DNA from: Ornithodoros turicata | Lineage: Eukaryota; Arthropoda; Arachnida; Ixodida; Argasidae | Length of the DNA: 64,000 nucleotides | Assembly (NCBI RefSeq): GCF_037126465.1 | Contig: NC_088204.1 | Location: forward strand, 16,746,804 to 16,810,803 | Direction: 5' to 3' | Part shown: piece by piece, positions 55,838 to 64,000 of the stretch | How the letters are laid out: every line of letters starts with the position of its first letter | Numbering within the stretch: position 1 is the stretch's first letter | Made by a program: the position numbers and the translations under genes | Notes under the pieces: generated by a model | The model's input: only the letters and a program-made list of their open reading frames with translations | Database searches by the model: none | Told to the model about the DNA's origin: nothing

Positions 55838-58800
55838 CCTTCTTTCTTGTGGGGTTCCAGGATTCATCATGCCTGAACCTGTTCTGAAGAATTCGTTCGG
55901 CTGTGTTGTCCATGGTCATACACCCGTGACGTATGATCCAGTACGTACACATGTTCCGCATGTTCCTGTAAGCTACACAGGAGCATGTATACGAACACGC
56001 ATGGAGCTCAAGCAGAGGGCAGTATCCTGTTTTGTTCGGAAGCGGCCCTTGTATGCGCACAGACACAACAAACGCCATGGAGTATATAAATATCAATTAA
56101 GCGGTCTCACACACTACAAGAGCAGAAAATCGGGAAGCAATGGCAGCTTCTACTCCCCTGGATTACACTTACTTCTCTGAGATTTTAGTCCCCTGACCCC
56201 GCTCCCCGGCACTGCAAATAGTCCCTAAACTTCGCATAAACTTCAGTACATTCCCAACAACACCGAATATCCTCTGGATGTACCAATAATGTCCTAACGA
56301 ATTCGTACGTCCGATAGATATCCCTCAGATAGCCATCGGACAAGCGAATCAGGACATTATTCGTACATCCAGAGGATATTCGGGGTTGTTGGGGTTTAGT
56401 CCCGGAAGGGGCTAAACGTTGTGGCAACGCATCTAATCCCCAAAAGGGACTAAAAGTGCTCCTTTTCTTCTTATAGAGTGTAGAAATCCAAATGATTCAA
56501 TGCTGGTCAACATCGACAGCCAGACTTTCTCACAAGCCAGACATCCCTTCCGGAACGCCTCCTGTAAGCGAACAATTATTTCGACTTCAGCGCGTCACTG
56601 AAAGTCAAGCGACGGTACGACAGTACTTTTCCGGGCGACCCCACGACGGTGCTTCCTTCTGGTGACAGAAAGACTCACGGTCGACTGCGGACGAAGAAAG
56701 ACGGCACCTACCTCCTGTTTGACGTCGCACTCGAGTTCATGGTAGGCCATCCTGATCTGGAAGTCAAGGCTGTTGATGACATCCGTCACGCAGGAATTAG
56801 GACGGGATTTGGAGTACACCTTCCCGTTGAAGACTTTGCTCGTCTTGACCTTGGCCACCATTTCGCGGGCTTTGCAGTGGATCGTCACTGTGATGCAAAT
56901 GACAAAGGACAACTTTTTTGTTAAGGTGGTCGTGCATCGTTTTTTTTCTCCAACGACGTTCGACAGGGGCATTATGGTACTACACTGAGGCGAGGCCAAG
57001 TATGGAGAAGAAAATTATAGACATGTTTGCTATGCAACAACAAGAACAACAACTTTGACCCGCGGCATGGCCGAGCGGGTTAAGGCGTCCCGCTTGTTGA
57101 TGGTAGCCAAGGTCGTGCTGAAGACTGGGAGGTGGTGGGTTCGAATCCTACCACCGGCTGTGCTGTCTGAGATTTTCCCTGGGTTTTCCGAAGACTTTCC
57201 AAACGAATGTCGGCACAGTTCCCCCTGAAGTCGGCCCAGGACGCGTACTAACCCCCTTGCCCCCCACTCCTTCCTGCTGTCCTCTCTCCATCTGTCCACA
57301 TCTGTACGCAGCTCATAGCCACAGTTGCTTCGCGGCGCTAACACGGACTAAAAAATAAATAAAACAACAACTTTGCTTTGGTGATGATTTGGAGGTTTAG
57401 CCGTCACTGGCTATTAATCGATCCCATTGTTCGCAGTAACTTTGGTTATGTGTTATGTTACGCGATTAACGGCGAATTCCGCTGGTCCTTTCCGTGTCGC
57501 GCAGTGTGCGTGTGCCGGTGCAGGTTGAGTACAGAAACGAACGAAGAGCGAACGGCAGGACCGACGAATCGCGGTGCACGTTGCACCGAAGCGACCAGTG
57601 TAGCATGAGTTTACACTCAAGCCAATGTGTACTTTTGTGCACTGCAACGACCAGTGGAGTTCGCCATGCGGTACACCTTGCACGTAGTTAGTTAGTTCGT
57701 TAGTTAATAAATTAGTAAAATAAAGTTAACCGTTGGAGCTTTCAGCAGCCCACCATGGGTGCTACCTGCTCCATTGCAAGAGCTGCATAGCTATTACATC
57801 CTCTCAATCAAAATCCTCACAGCAATCAAAACAAAACACAGCGGGATCCCTCAGATTCCCACGGGCACTCAATCAATACAGCGGGAAAACAATATAGCTC
57901 ACTACAGATCTATAAAATTACGGTGTCAGCAGTTCACACTAAGATGTGGTCTTGTCGGCTAACTATGTATACAAGACAAAAATTGTCTAGGAGGTAGATT
58001 GCTTAACATACGCGCAATATCTTTGGATGTATCGAGTTTAGATATATTTTCCTATCGCTTTAATGAGATTAACCTCCTTCTTTGAGGTGCCTTTATTTTG
58101 TGGGTGATCAATAATGTGTAAAATATGCGATTTTTCGTCATCATTTAACCGCCGTAGAAAAGTTTCTACGCTACGACGTGGCGTTCACATCAATTAATGA
58201 CGGCCAGATATGCGGGAGCTGAGGCCATTATTTCCAATTAGTCTAACGAGGTTCGTGGGATTGTGTCATGCAGCAGGCTAGAAATAGTACGCCATTGCAT
58301 TCGGAGTTTTCCGTAGTGTGCGTACGGTACGCATGTATACGCTAAGTCCTGGCGAGGAGACACCCCACGCGACGCTGAAACAGGAACTATCAGCTAACTT
58401 GGAGATTAGAGTCGTAAACATGTAGTTGCCAAGTGCAAGGTTTCATCGGGAAGAGCGACGACATATTTTTGATAAACAAGAAGAACGAACGGCAGGTTCG
58501 TATCTGGTTTCGGTTTCACGGTACCACACGCGAGCAGACGCCACGGGAGTTAATGTTGATGTCGGCGAAAATCATCACATGACACTTCGACTACTCCCAT
58601 AAACAGTCGCCCTCCAAAAAAAAAAAGAAAAAAAAGACACCGCTTTGGCTTGCCCTACGTGCAGGCGATAGACATCTGCCACAGGCCAAATAATCTGTTA
58701 GCGTAGCGCGCAATGAAGCACACGGTCCTAAATTACTGACTCCAACGCACTGCTCTGAATGAATGTCACAAGCGCTGACAAGGCAGTATCCCTGTTGTCG

Positions 58801-61800
58801 GGTAGCCAAGGACCCAGCACTTTTACCAGGTCAAGGTTGCGGTTTTCCACTCGGTCGAGAGCACATTCCATGGTAGCCCTTTGAGATGCATACAGTATCT
58901 GGAAGTGCACGAGAATGTGCTCAGTGTCCTCCACGGTTGCATCAGCCTGAATCAACCTTCCCAATTTTATGGAGGAAATGGCGCCTTTACGGAATATTCA
59001 AAAGGAACCTGTGCAAGAGCATCTGGATAGATAGACCATGGTAACGTGGACGGAACTCTGAATTTCAGTTCCGGGTCTACTAGGTGGAACAACGAGGAGT
59101 GCCCGTCGCCTTGTAGCCATTGCTGTCTAGTCATACTCTGTGTAAGAGATCATATTAGGTCTTTCACGTCTGCTTTTGCACACGCCACTGAGCTAAAGGC
59201 GATTGAGCATTGTTGCTATATGCGAGCCTTCACTCCCCAATTCAAGTACCGAATCGGATACTGTGACAGCAGCCTATGCTCCAAATACGGCGTCGTGGCG
59301 AACATTGAGCACGCCCTAACAGAATGTGAGCTCTATACGAAACGGAGAGGCGGCAACTCTGTGCACAGTTTAATACTGCTAGCAGACAGACATTCAACCT
59401 GGCTACAATTCTTGGCCCATGCCAGAGCCACGTGCAACACCGTCGATGTCTTCTGGATGTTCTTGGAGTTCCTCTTGTCTACCAGTTTGCTCTAGACGCT
59501 GTAGAGTCATCCTCTATGTCTCAATGGCCATTGATGCTTCTTTCATGTGTGTTTTTGTTTCTTCTTCATCTTCCTTTTTGCAGCGTAGCGTAGCCAGTGG
59601 AGGTGAGTTCAGTTGTTGTACTTGCACATAACTTTAACTTCATTCTCATATCTCACATCTAATGTTTCGCGTGTAATGGGGTAGTAGCTCTCCAGCGGTG
59701 AATCACCCCGCGTCATAGTCACGATTTATTTGTTATTGTTGTTGTTGCTATGCGAATTTAGTCGAAGTATATTGCCCAACACTATAATAAGAAAGCAGAT
59801 GACTGCATTTATGTAGCTCTGGTTTAAGTGTCCCTATTCTCCTCCGGTAACATTCTTCTGACTTCCGCACACGGAAGCGCACCCCACTGCTGAACCGCTA
59901 TCAATCACCAACGGGTTGTGAAGCCACCCAAACATGGCCTACACACACTTGACGAAGGCGTAAAGCGGCGAACATTCCATGCGGTACACGCATCGAAACT
60001 TCCTCGAGGGCATGCACTGTTAACCGGTTACTTTGTACGCAATGAAACGCAAGTTCACGGCCTCGCAATAGGGAATTCTTCCTCGCGCGCGCTTCTCACA
60101 CAAGACTTCCAGCTCATTATCATTCCGAACGCATCACGTGACACACTAGGGTCGAGAAGCTGAGAGCAAGTACGCTGTAAATCCTGCTCTTAAAACGCAC
60201 TAAAACTCCCCGTATCTCACGTGCGCGAGCAACTCGGACGGGGAGCTTCAGCAGGTTTCTGGAATAATCGTCTGGAAACCCGCTGATACACATGTCTGCG
60301 GGTGACGCGATGCATGGAAGATGAGGGCGTGAGTTATATCGACAACTGGTTACGCCTTTGTTATGCCGAGGGCTACGTACTTTTTTGCTTCTTTCCTGTA
60401 ACAAGGATTGGAGCGGAAGATTCGCATATTTTTCTCGACGTATATACGGTGAATACCGCTTTGGGAACTGCGGATGTTTTTGGTTGGTACAGGGAGATCA
60501 ACGACATTTTCGTTTCGCTCGTTGGCTATCGACGGTACGGAACCGGTATGCCGATCGTACATGTGCTTTGCTATGAACTTCCGGCATGGGTGAGTGCAGC
60601 TTGGCATATCAAAATGTGGAATAAAATGTGACCGATGCGTCATGTTTCCGTTTTCCTTCACGCTGCCGCCGTGGAGAGCAATAATAATAAGGAGACGAAT
60701 AAAAAAACGCAGGAAAAGCGTGAGCAGAGTGATTTAGTATTCGTTTCCGTGCTTTTCCGTACTTTTTTTTCTTTCTTTTTTCTTCTCGTTTGTCACGCTC
60801 AAATGCACTGGATGGAAGGACAAAATGTGGGGAAGGGGCCACGTGAATATTTTTCTTGTCCGTGAAATTTGGCTTGGTTTGACTTGTAGTTTGTTATTAT
60901 GGCGTAAGTATGGCTTCCCCCTCTTCTTCTTCTTCTCTTTTTTTTTTTTTTTTGTTCTGTTCATCGTTATGCCATGTGCTGGCTGCCGTTCACCGCATGC
61001 CGTACTCAACTACGGTTTCTGTGACTCATAATGACAATAATAACCTTATTTCTTGTAATATTAGATCTACTATACATTGGTTCTATCACTACTCGGTAAT
61101 GACGGAGTAAATCGCTGTCGTTTGTACATGTACATTTTGAACATTCACCAGCAAGGACACATAGCATAAAGAAGGAGACGACGCCTGCTAACTTTCAGCT
61201 GACACGCGTTGTTTCTAAAATGTAGTATAAAAATGCAGTTTCGAGAATGAGAAAAGGGGAAAGGTAGTTTTCAAAGCATAGGCATGCCACCCTCGTGTAT
61301 ATAGTCGGCGATTGGTTTTCATGTGTGACACATAAGTAATCACTGTTAATAAAACCTTTTCAGAAAAAAATGAAAAAAATTGAGACGGTGCCTAACAAAT
61401 ACCAAATCTATGCCATGTGCTGCGGTACGTCGTCAGCCTTAGCTTGGTTTGTACTTACCGCGAACTTTGAATACCTAACAAATTCATCTGGTATCTTATA
61501 TTTTAACTGGAGATTGCTGCAGATTTTTTTTTTTACTGTATTTACACTGTATTTTAATCTCAATTGAGAGCTAACAGGTGACCGGCCCTCCTCTGTGTTC
61601 TGTGTCCTCGACTCCTCGCTACTAAAAGTTCAAGATACAGTGATTGCTAAACTCGGATGTGATAACTTCCTTTAGTTGTTAGTATAAGTTATCGTTCTCG
61701 TAGAGTTCTTCCTATGTACTAAAGCTCGCTAAATATCGAACTCCTTCCGGATGTTTGCCGATGGTATCGATATTTTATCAAATATCGCTAAATATTGTAT

Positions 61801-62478
61801 GTTAATATCGGCATTTTTCTTGCGAATATTGCCATCTATTGATAAAATACCGATACTTTTCTTGCCGATATTGATAACTATAGTCAAATATCGATGAAAT
61901 ATCGACATTTCGTCTTGCGGGTATCGATATATCTATACGCCAGGCTGACGAGCTCCAAGTAGAGCGAAACAGCTGTCCTTGGCTGGGAGTGCACGACCAA
62001 ATTGTAAACATATGCTCAACGTGCAGCTACAGAGCTTCGGCTATTTTTTTACTTTTTCTATATATATATATATATATAGATGAAAGAGTTTTGACGGTTA
62101 TCTTGGTCGATGTTTATCGGCATTTTGTTTCAGATATCGATATTTATCGATATTCAAAATTCCATTATTTGTTGCACCTCTAATAGACACCCGTGTCATT
62201 GTGCTACTCACCGTTGTAGCAGGCTGCCAGTTCGTTTGTTGTAGCTCCTGGAATCTCGAGGTAGGGGCTCTCAATGTGGGTGAGCGACGCCCGCGCAAGA
62301 TGACTGAGACGACAAACGCTGTTTGCGGGGTCACCCATGTCAAACGAGTGACAGCGGTAAGGCACCGACAGGCACAGCTGACGACATTCCTCCACGGTGG
62401 TCACGTTCTGAAATACCGCGTCAACCGTCTTCAGAATCTTGCCGTTGACGGTGCGGAATTCACAGAGCCGTACGGGAT
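37768..62478 (-). CDS. PAN/apple and ZP-domain transmembrane protein, 5' end outside the window
   Basis: Probable apical extracellular-matrix/cuticle protein of the arthropod PAN+ZP class (Drosophila neyo, nyobe, morpheyus and trynity are known members). Eight coding exons: 62212-62478, 56712-56887, 55217-55359, 52201-52349, 50649-50730, 43427-43580, 41303-41576, 37768-37964. All are GT-AG with compatible phases, giving 480 residues in the window. Order by visible residue: six-cysteine PAN domain (6-87), ZP domain (about 90-327), dibasic RRKRR furin-type site (344-348), acidic linker, one membrane helix (about 428-452), basic stop-transfer QRRRR and a 22-residue tail ending YSPTSKIY. ZP proteins are normally cleaved near the furin site and polymerise through the ZP module. 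The first visible exon starts inside a codon, so more 5' exons (signal peptide, perhaps other PAN domains) must lie beyond 62478, probably outside the window. The precise orthologue is uncertain. Confidence 0.92.
38250..38520. repeat. half of a TTAA-type MITE
   Basis: Starts TTAAAGGGACAGTGTGGAAG, resembling the TTAAAGGGGCACT ends elsewhere; no opposite end was found. In the last ZP-gene intron. Confidence 0.35.
39888..39990. repeat. 103-nt hairpin-forming inverted repeat
   Basis: CATGGTGAAGAAAGC through CAAGAG pairs with CTCTTGTCGGTGTGTGTGG through TTCACCATG. Lies in the last intron of the ZP gene. Confidence 0.7.
40297..40380. repeat. dispersed repeat, copy 1
   Basis: About 84 bp starting GACATTAAAGTCCGCCGAGC, closely matching 42989-43073. 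Both are in ZP-gene introns. Confidence 0.75.
41303..41576 (-). CDS. ZP-gene exon: furin site and acidic linker
   Basis: Acceptor CTTCAG, donor GTGAGT. Encodes ARCPDKTQG, then DVDSYGRRKRRW with a consensus furin-type cleavage site. A highly charged linker with the acidic run STEDEEEDEE follows and lengthens the stretch between cleavage site and membrane. Confidence 0.88.
41841..41940. repeat. 35-bp tandem repeat, 2.9 units
   Basis: Units GTATTGTTTGAACTCCTCGA.. at 41841-41875 and 41876-41910 differ by one base; a diverged third unit follows. In a ZP-gene intron. Confidence 0.85.
42989..43073. repeat. dispersed repeat, copy 2
   Basis: GACATTGAAGTCCGCCGAGC onward matches 40297-40380 with a few substitutions. 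Confidence 0.75.
43427..43580 (-). CDS. ZP-gene exon: ZP-C end
   Basis: Acceptor GACGCAG, donor GTAAGT. Encodes CPTDRTIMGPLHKV, then FDAFKFPTSEIVQFKALV and TPCLPNCEP, including the closing ZP-C cysteines. Confidence 0.93.
45172..45466 (-). mobile_element. tRNA-derived SINE (Ruka-like), second copy
   Basis: Colinear with the copy at 57058-57362 on the opposite strand. The B box GGTTCGAATCC, the GTGCTGAAGACTGGGAGG segment and the 3' body are well conserved; the A box region is diverged. It lies in a ZP-gene intron in the sense direction. Confidence 0.8.
46483..46780. repeat. diverged tandem duplication, about 150-bp unit
   Basis: GTGTTCACGGTAACGGCTCC.. near 46486 and GTGTTCACGATAACAGTTCC.. 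near 46637 start similar units that both continue to GAAGTGG-TGACAT-TTGCC. A related piece is at 61646-61760. Confidence 0.5.
46842..46912 (-). repeat. dispersed repeat ending in a G/C homopolymer, copy 2
   Basis: A G run, GGGATACGTTTATTGAAAAG, an A-rich stretch, then AAAGGTTAGTCAGGCGTAGG. Matches 33243-33345. Confidence 0.5.
47290..47560 (-). mobile_element. possible degraded LINE fragment
   Basis: Weakly resembles 58740-59030 (CCTCCCAACTTTATAGATAA against CCTTCCCAATTTTATGGAGG). No intact domain. Confidence 0.25.
50649..50730 (-). CDS. ZP-gene exon: ZP-C, 82-bp exon
   Basis: Acceptor TTCGCAG, donor GTGAGT. Split codons at both ends give SPYEMFIRELVAMDG and DSSEILLIDEAG, the conserved core of this ZP class. 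Confidence 0.93.
52201..52349 (-). CDS. ZP-gene exon: ZP-C subdomain
   Basis: Acceptor GTTGCAG, donor GTACGT. Encodes SSPNVTMRITDRLGDDV and VGDPLALRFEIIDHN, the start of ZP-C. A CT microsatellite lies about 70 bp into the following intron. Confidence 0.92.
52691..52793. repeat. tandem duplication, about 50-bp unit
   Basis: GCATTGCGCTTGTCCCATCC and GCATTGCGGTTGTCCCATCC head two adjacent units. In a ZP-gene intron. Confidence 0.65.
53549..53571. repeat. (TG)n microsatellite
   Basis: About eleven TG units, preceded by a T run, in a ZP-gene intron. Confidence 0.95.
55217..55359 (-). CDS. ZP-gene exon: ZP-N continuation
   Basis: Acceptor TTTTCAG, donor GTGAGC. Encodes SLGQFSTDIVIQHHDMIV and LGLAVHCQYDLTNRSVSN, typical of arthropod ZP proteins; NRS is a possible glycosylation site. 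Confidence 0.92.
55799..55835. repeat. (CT)n microsatellite
   Basis: Near-continuous CT run of about 34 bases in a ZP-gene intron. Confidence 0.95.
56183..56462. mobile_element. MITE-like repeat, interrupted copy
   Basis: Begins TTTTAGTCCCCTGACC and ends GGGACTAAAAGTGCTCC, with inverted TTTTAGTCCC ends. Split by the foldback at 56253-56394. It lies in a ZP-gene intron. Confidence 0.6.
56253..56394. repeat. palindromic foldback element, copy 2
   Basis: Nearly perfect inverted arms: CCCAACAACACCGAATATCC on the left and its complement with one change on the right. It is inserted into the element at 56183-56462, whose uninterrupted relative is at 34630-34770. Confidence 0.8.
56712..56887 (-). 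CDS. ZP-gene exon: start of ZP domain
   Basis: Acceptor ATCACAG, donor GTAGGT. Joined to the PAN exon it reads ACYNVTIHCKAREMVAKV, then LDFQIRMAYHELECDVKQE. This is the ZP-N subdomain with its conserved cysteines. Confidence 0.9.
57058..57362 (+). mobile_element. tRNA-derived SINE (Ruka-like), intact
   Basis: The head resembles tRNA-Ser, with an A box near GGCATGGCCGAGCGGGTTAA and a B box GGTTCGAATCC. The body is tRNA-unrelated and the tail is AAAAAATAAATAAA. It is flanked by an exact 13-bp duplication AACAACAACTTTG (57045-57057 and 57363-57375). It lies antisense in an intron of the ZP gene. Confidence 0.85.
58728..58964 (-). mobile_element. second LINE 3' fragment, opposite strand
   Basis: Reads VEDTEHILVHFQILYASQRA, then LDLVKVLGPWLPDN and ALVTFIQSSAL, resembling LINE ORF2 C termini, but the first cysteines are lost. 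It is head-to-head with the fragment at 59200. Confidence 0.5.
59200..59755 (+). mobile_element. non-LTR retrotransposon 3' fragment (LINE)
   Basis: The open frame ends with a CCHC-like tail motif, SLCSKYGVVANIEHALTECE then LYTKRR, typical of the C terminus of arthropod LINE ORF2. After the stop near 59494 comes a 3' UTR-like stretch with GGTGAATCACCCCGCGTC and a TTG-repeat tail near 59735. It is 5'-truncated and in a ZP-gene intron. Confidence 0.6.
61730..62182. mobile_element. TATCGATA-rich element, probably hAT-type and truncated
   Basis: Dense ATATCGATA words. The right end GTTGCACCTCTA is the complement of a TAGAGGTGCAAC terminus; no matching left end was found. A TA microsatellite is at 62057-62078. 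It ends 30 bp downstream of the PAN exon donor (62212). Confidence 0.5.
62212..62478 (-). CDS. ZP-gene exon: PAN/apple domain
   Basis: Acceptor CTCTTGCAG, donor GTGAGT. Reads RLCEFRTVNGKIL, then VEECRQLCLSVPYRCHSFD and ELAACYN. Six cysteines have PAN/apple spacing, and NVT is a possible glycosylation site. The exon begins with the last two bases of a split codon. Confidence 0.9.
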
Positions 62479-62611
62479 CTGCAAGAGTAAAACATGTAAA
62501 GGGAAAGGCCAATGAGCAATAGTCGGTTTCGCACCTCTAGTGTATGGAACGTTCACGAAAGGTATAAGAGGCATATTTCACAAGCAATATTCTGTAAATA
62601 TCAACTCCAAC

Positions 62612-62912
62612 TCCAGACCTCTACCCGAGAAACGTCATCATGACGTTGGTAGACAGACTGAAACCGAAACAAATCGCAAGGGGAGGGCTGGGTTCCAGGA
62701 ATGGGCACTTGTTCGCTGCCTCCTATTGAAAGAAAAGTAGGACCGAAGGTCGCGTCCCTTTCAGAGACCATCGTAATCCCCTCAAGACCGTGGCTTTCGG
62801 GCGCGACCTTGTTCGCCCCCTATAGCTTCGGGCGTAGTTCAACTCTACCAAATTGGTGGCGCTGTCGAACACTATGACGTCATTCGCTTACAGACAGGGA
62901 GAGGTCTATTCC
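62612..62912. repeat. foldback element, half copy
   Basis: Matches the right half of the element at 3603-4177, from AGACCTCTACCCGAGAAACG to GACAGGGAGAGGTCTATT. It lies just 5' of the first visible ZP-gene exon. Confidence 0.8.
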
Positions 62913-63351
62913 CGACTTAGGATGTACAGCGTGAAACGGAACCGACCTGTAGCAAAACATTTTCGTACTTTTCAGTCAAAGTGCTATGTAACTCTGTAAC
63001 CTACACTGCGAAATGAAAAGTGCAATTTAATCCTTAGGCTAAGAACTAGACGCAGTGCCACAACTATTGGTCGCTTTTGGGGCTAAATACCATGGAAGTA
63101 AATAAATATCACAGACTGGGGACTCCATTTAACGCTTTGCTGAATTTCACGCATTCATGCTTTAATTGCTTTCAGAGTCCTTCTGTCTGCGTAAATGACA
63201 ATACTTTGAACTAAACTGACATGTCACATTTTGTTAGGATAGAACTGTCTGTGAATTCCTGGCTGCGAATACGTGAAATCGCGTAATTATATTGTGTTGC
63301 TGCGTATTACGTATTATGTATTACAACATAAAATTTCCGCATGGCGCACAT

Positions 63352-63950
63352 CAGGTTTGCGGAGTTGCCACTGCTGGGTTGGAATGATTCCGGAATCATT
63401 CCAGATTTATCAGAGCCCGGAATGGAATTGAAATGGAATGGCGAAACTGTCCTGGGAATGGAATGGGAATGAAATTAGGCATTTTTTTCGCATGCGGAAT
63501 GGAATTGGAGTGTAATGGTCTGGGTGCCACACGGTCAAGGGCGATGGTTTGGTTTGGTTTTAAGAAAAAATAAAATGGAGACTTTGGCTTCAGTAGTGTG
63601 AAGCCCGTAACCCCAAATCAATTGCACCTGTTACTTTAGTGGAAAACTCCTGTAATGATGATGCCAATGAAGAGGAGGAGAGGAGGAGGGCGAAATAACC
63701 TTGTCTTTCTGCTTTTTCCGTGCTGGGTAATGTCAATCTCCTGTATAGCACTGCTCGGCTAGCTAGTACGGTTACCGGTCCTAATTCTTTTATTGGTGGA
63801 ATTAAAGGAATGGAATGGGGTTGCCAAGCCATTCCAGGAGTGGGAATTGACCATACCTTTTCATTCCGAGGAATTGAAAGGAATGGAATTATCACATATC
63901 TTCATTCCTCGGAATGGGAATGGAATGGGTGATCCCATTCCGCAACCCTG
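63352..63950. mobile_element. hAT-type element, 599 bp, rich in GGAATG words
   Basis: Termini CAGGTTTGCGGA and (reverse complement of the right end) CAGGGTTGCGGA, with an exact 8-bp duplication GCGCACAT at 63344-63351 and 63951-63958. Subterminal arrays of GGAATGGAAT on both sides. No transposase ORF. Confidence 0.82.
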
Positions 63951-64000
63951 GCGCACATTTACGTGGACTGTCGCATTCAGGGGACTATTCGCTAAGTTTA

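Noticed and set aside
55767..56180. ORF with a repetitive Ser/Leu segment
   Set aside because: The segment is translation of a CT microsatellite.
60635..61031. Short ORFs with long Phe or Lys runs
   Set aside because: Translations of T/A homopolymer tracts.

Overview
The window is eukaryotic, AT-leaning and dominated by mobile-element debris. Its genes are short exons with GT-AG splice sites and long repeat-filled introns. Two things suggest a tick or closely related chelicerate: two copies of a tRNA-Ser-headed SINE of the Ruka type described from ticks, and many small hAT-like, TTAA-flanked and foldback elements. This assignment is inference. No bacterial, organellar or viral gene was recognised.

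Three gene models are supported. (1) A complete METTL1 orthologue, the catalytic subunit of the tRNA guanine-N7 methyltransferase, lies on the minus strand at 17732-23741. It has six coding exons encoding 245 residues, and every junction keeps frame and family similarity. (2) A large minus-strand gene at 37768-62478, open at its 5' end, encodes a PAN/apple-domain plus zona pellucida (ZP) domain membrane protein. Eight coding exons are visible, in order: PAN domain, ZP domain, RRKRR furin-type site, acidic linker, one transmembrane helix and a short tail. It resembles the arthropod neyo/nyobe/trynity group of apical extracellular-matrix proteins. (3) A tentative plus-strand gene at 9039-12726 has three small exons that would encode a 77-residue protein I do not recognise. 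It would converge on METTL1.

Layout. 1-9000 is gene-poor with foldback elements, a 31-bp minisatellite and a 35-bp direct repeat. 9000-14760 holds the small gene and a probable long 3' UTR. 14760-17700 is intergenic with two TTAA-flanked MITEs. 17700-23750 is METTL1. 24000-37700 is a transposon-rich block with a 1.7-kb palindrome, a 1.3-kb hAT element with an exact 8-bp target duplication, and several nested insertions. 37700-62500 is the ZP gene, whose introns carry SINEs, LINE fragments and foldbacks. 62500-64000 holds a foldback half-copy and another hAT-type element.

The genes have no evident shared pathway: one modifies tRNA and one builds apical matrix or cuticle. I found no convincing novel multi-gene system. 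The most unusual structures are the long palindromes, the nested insertions, the unrecognised small spliced gene, and a MITE 55 bp from a METTL1 splice acceptor.
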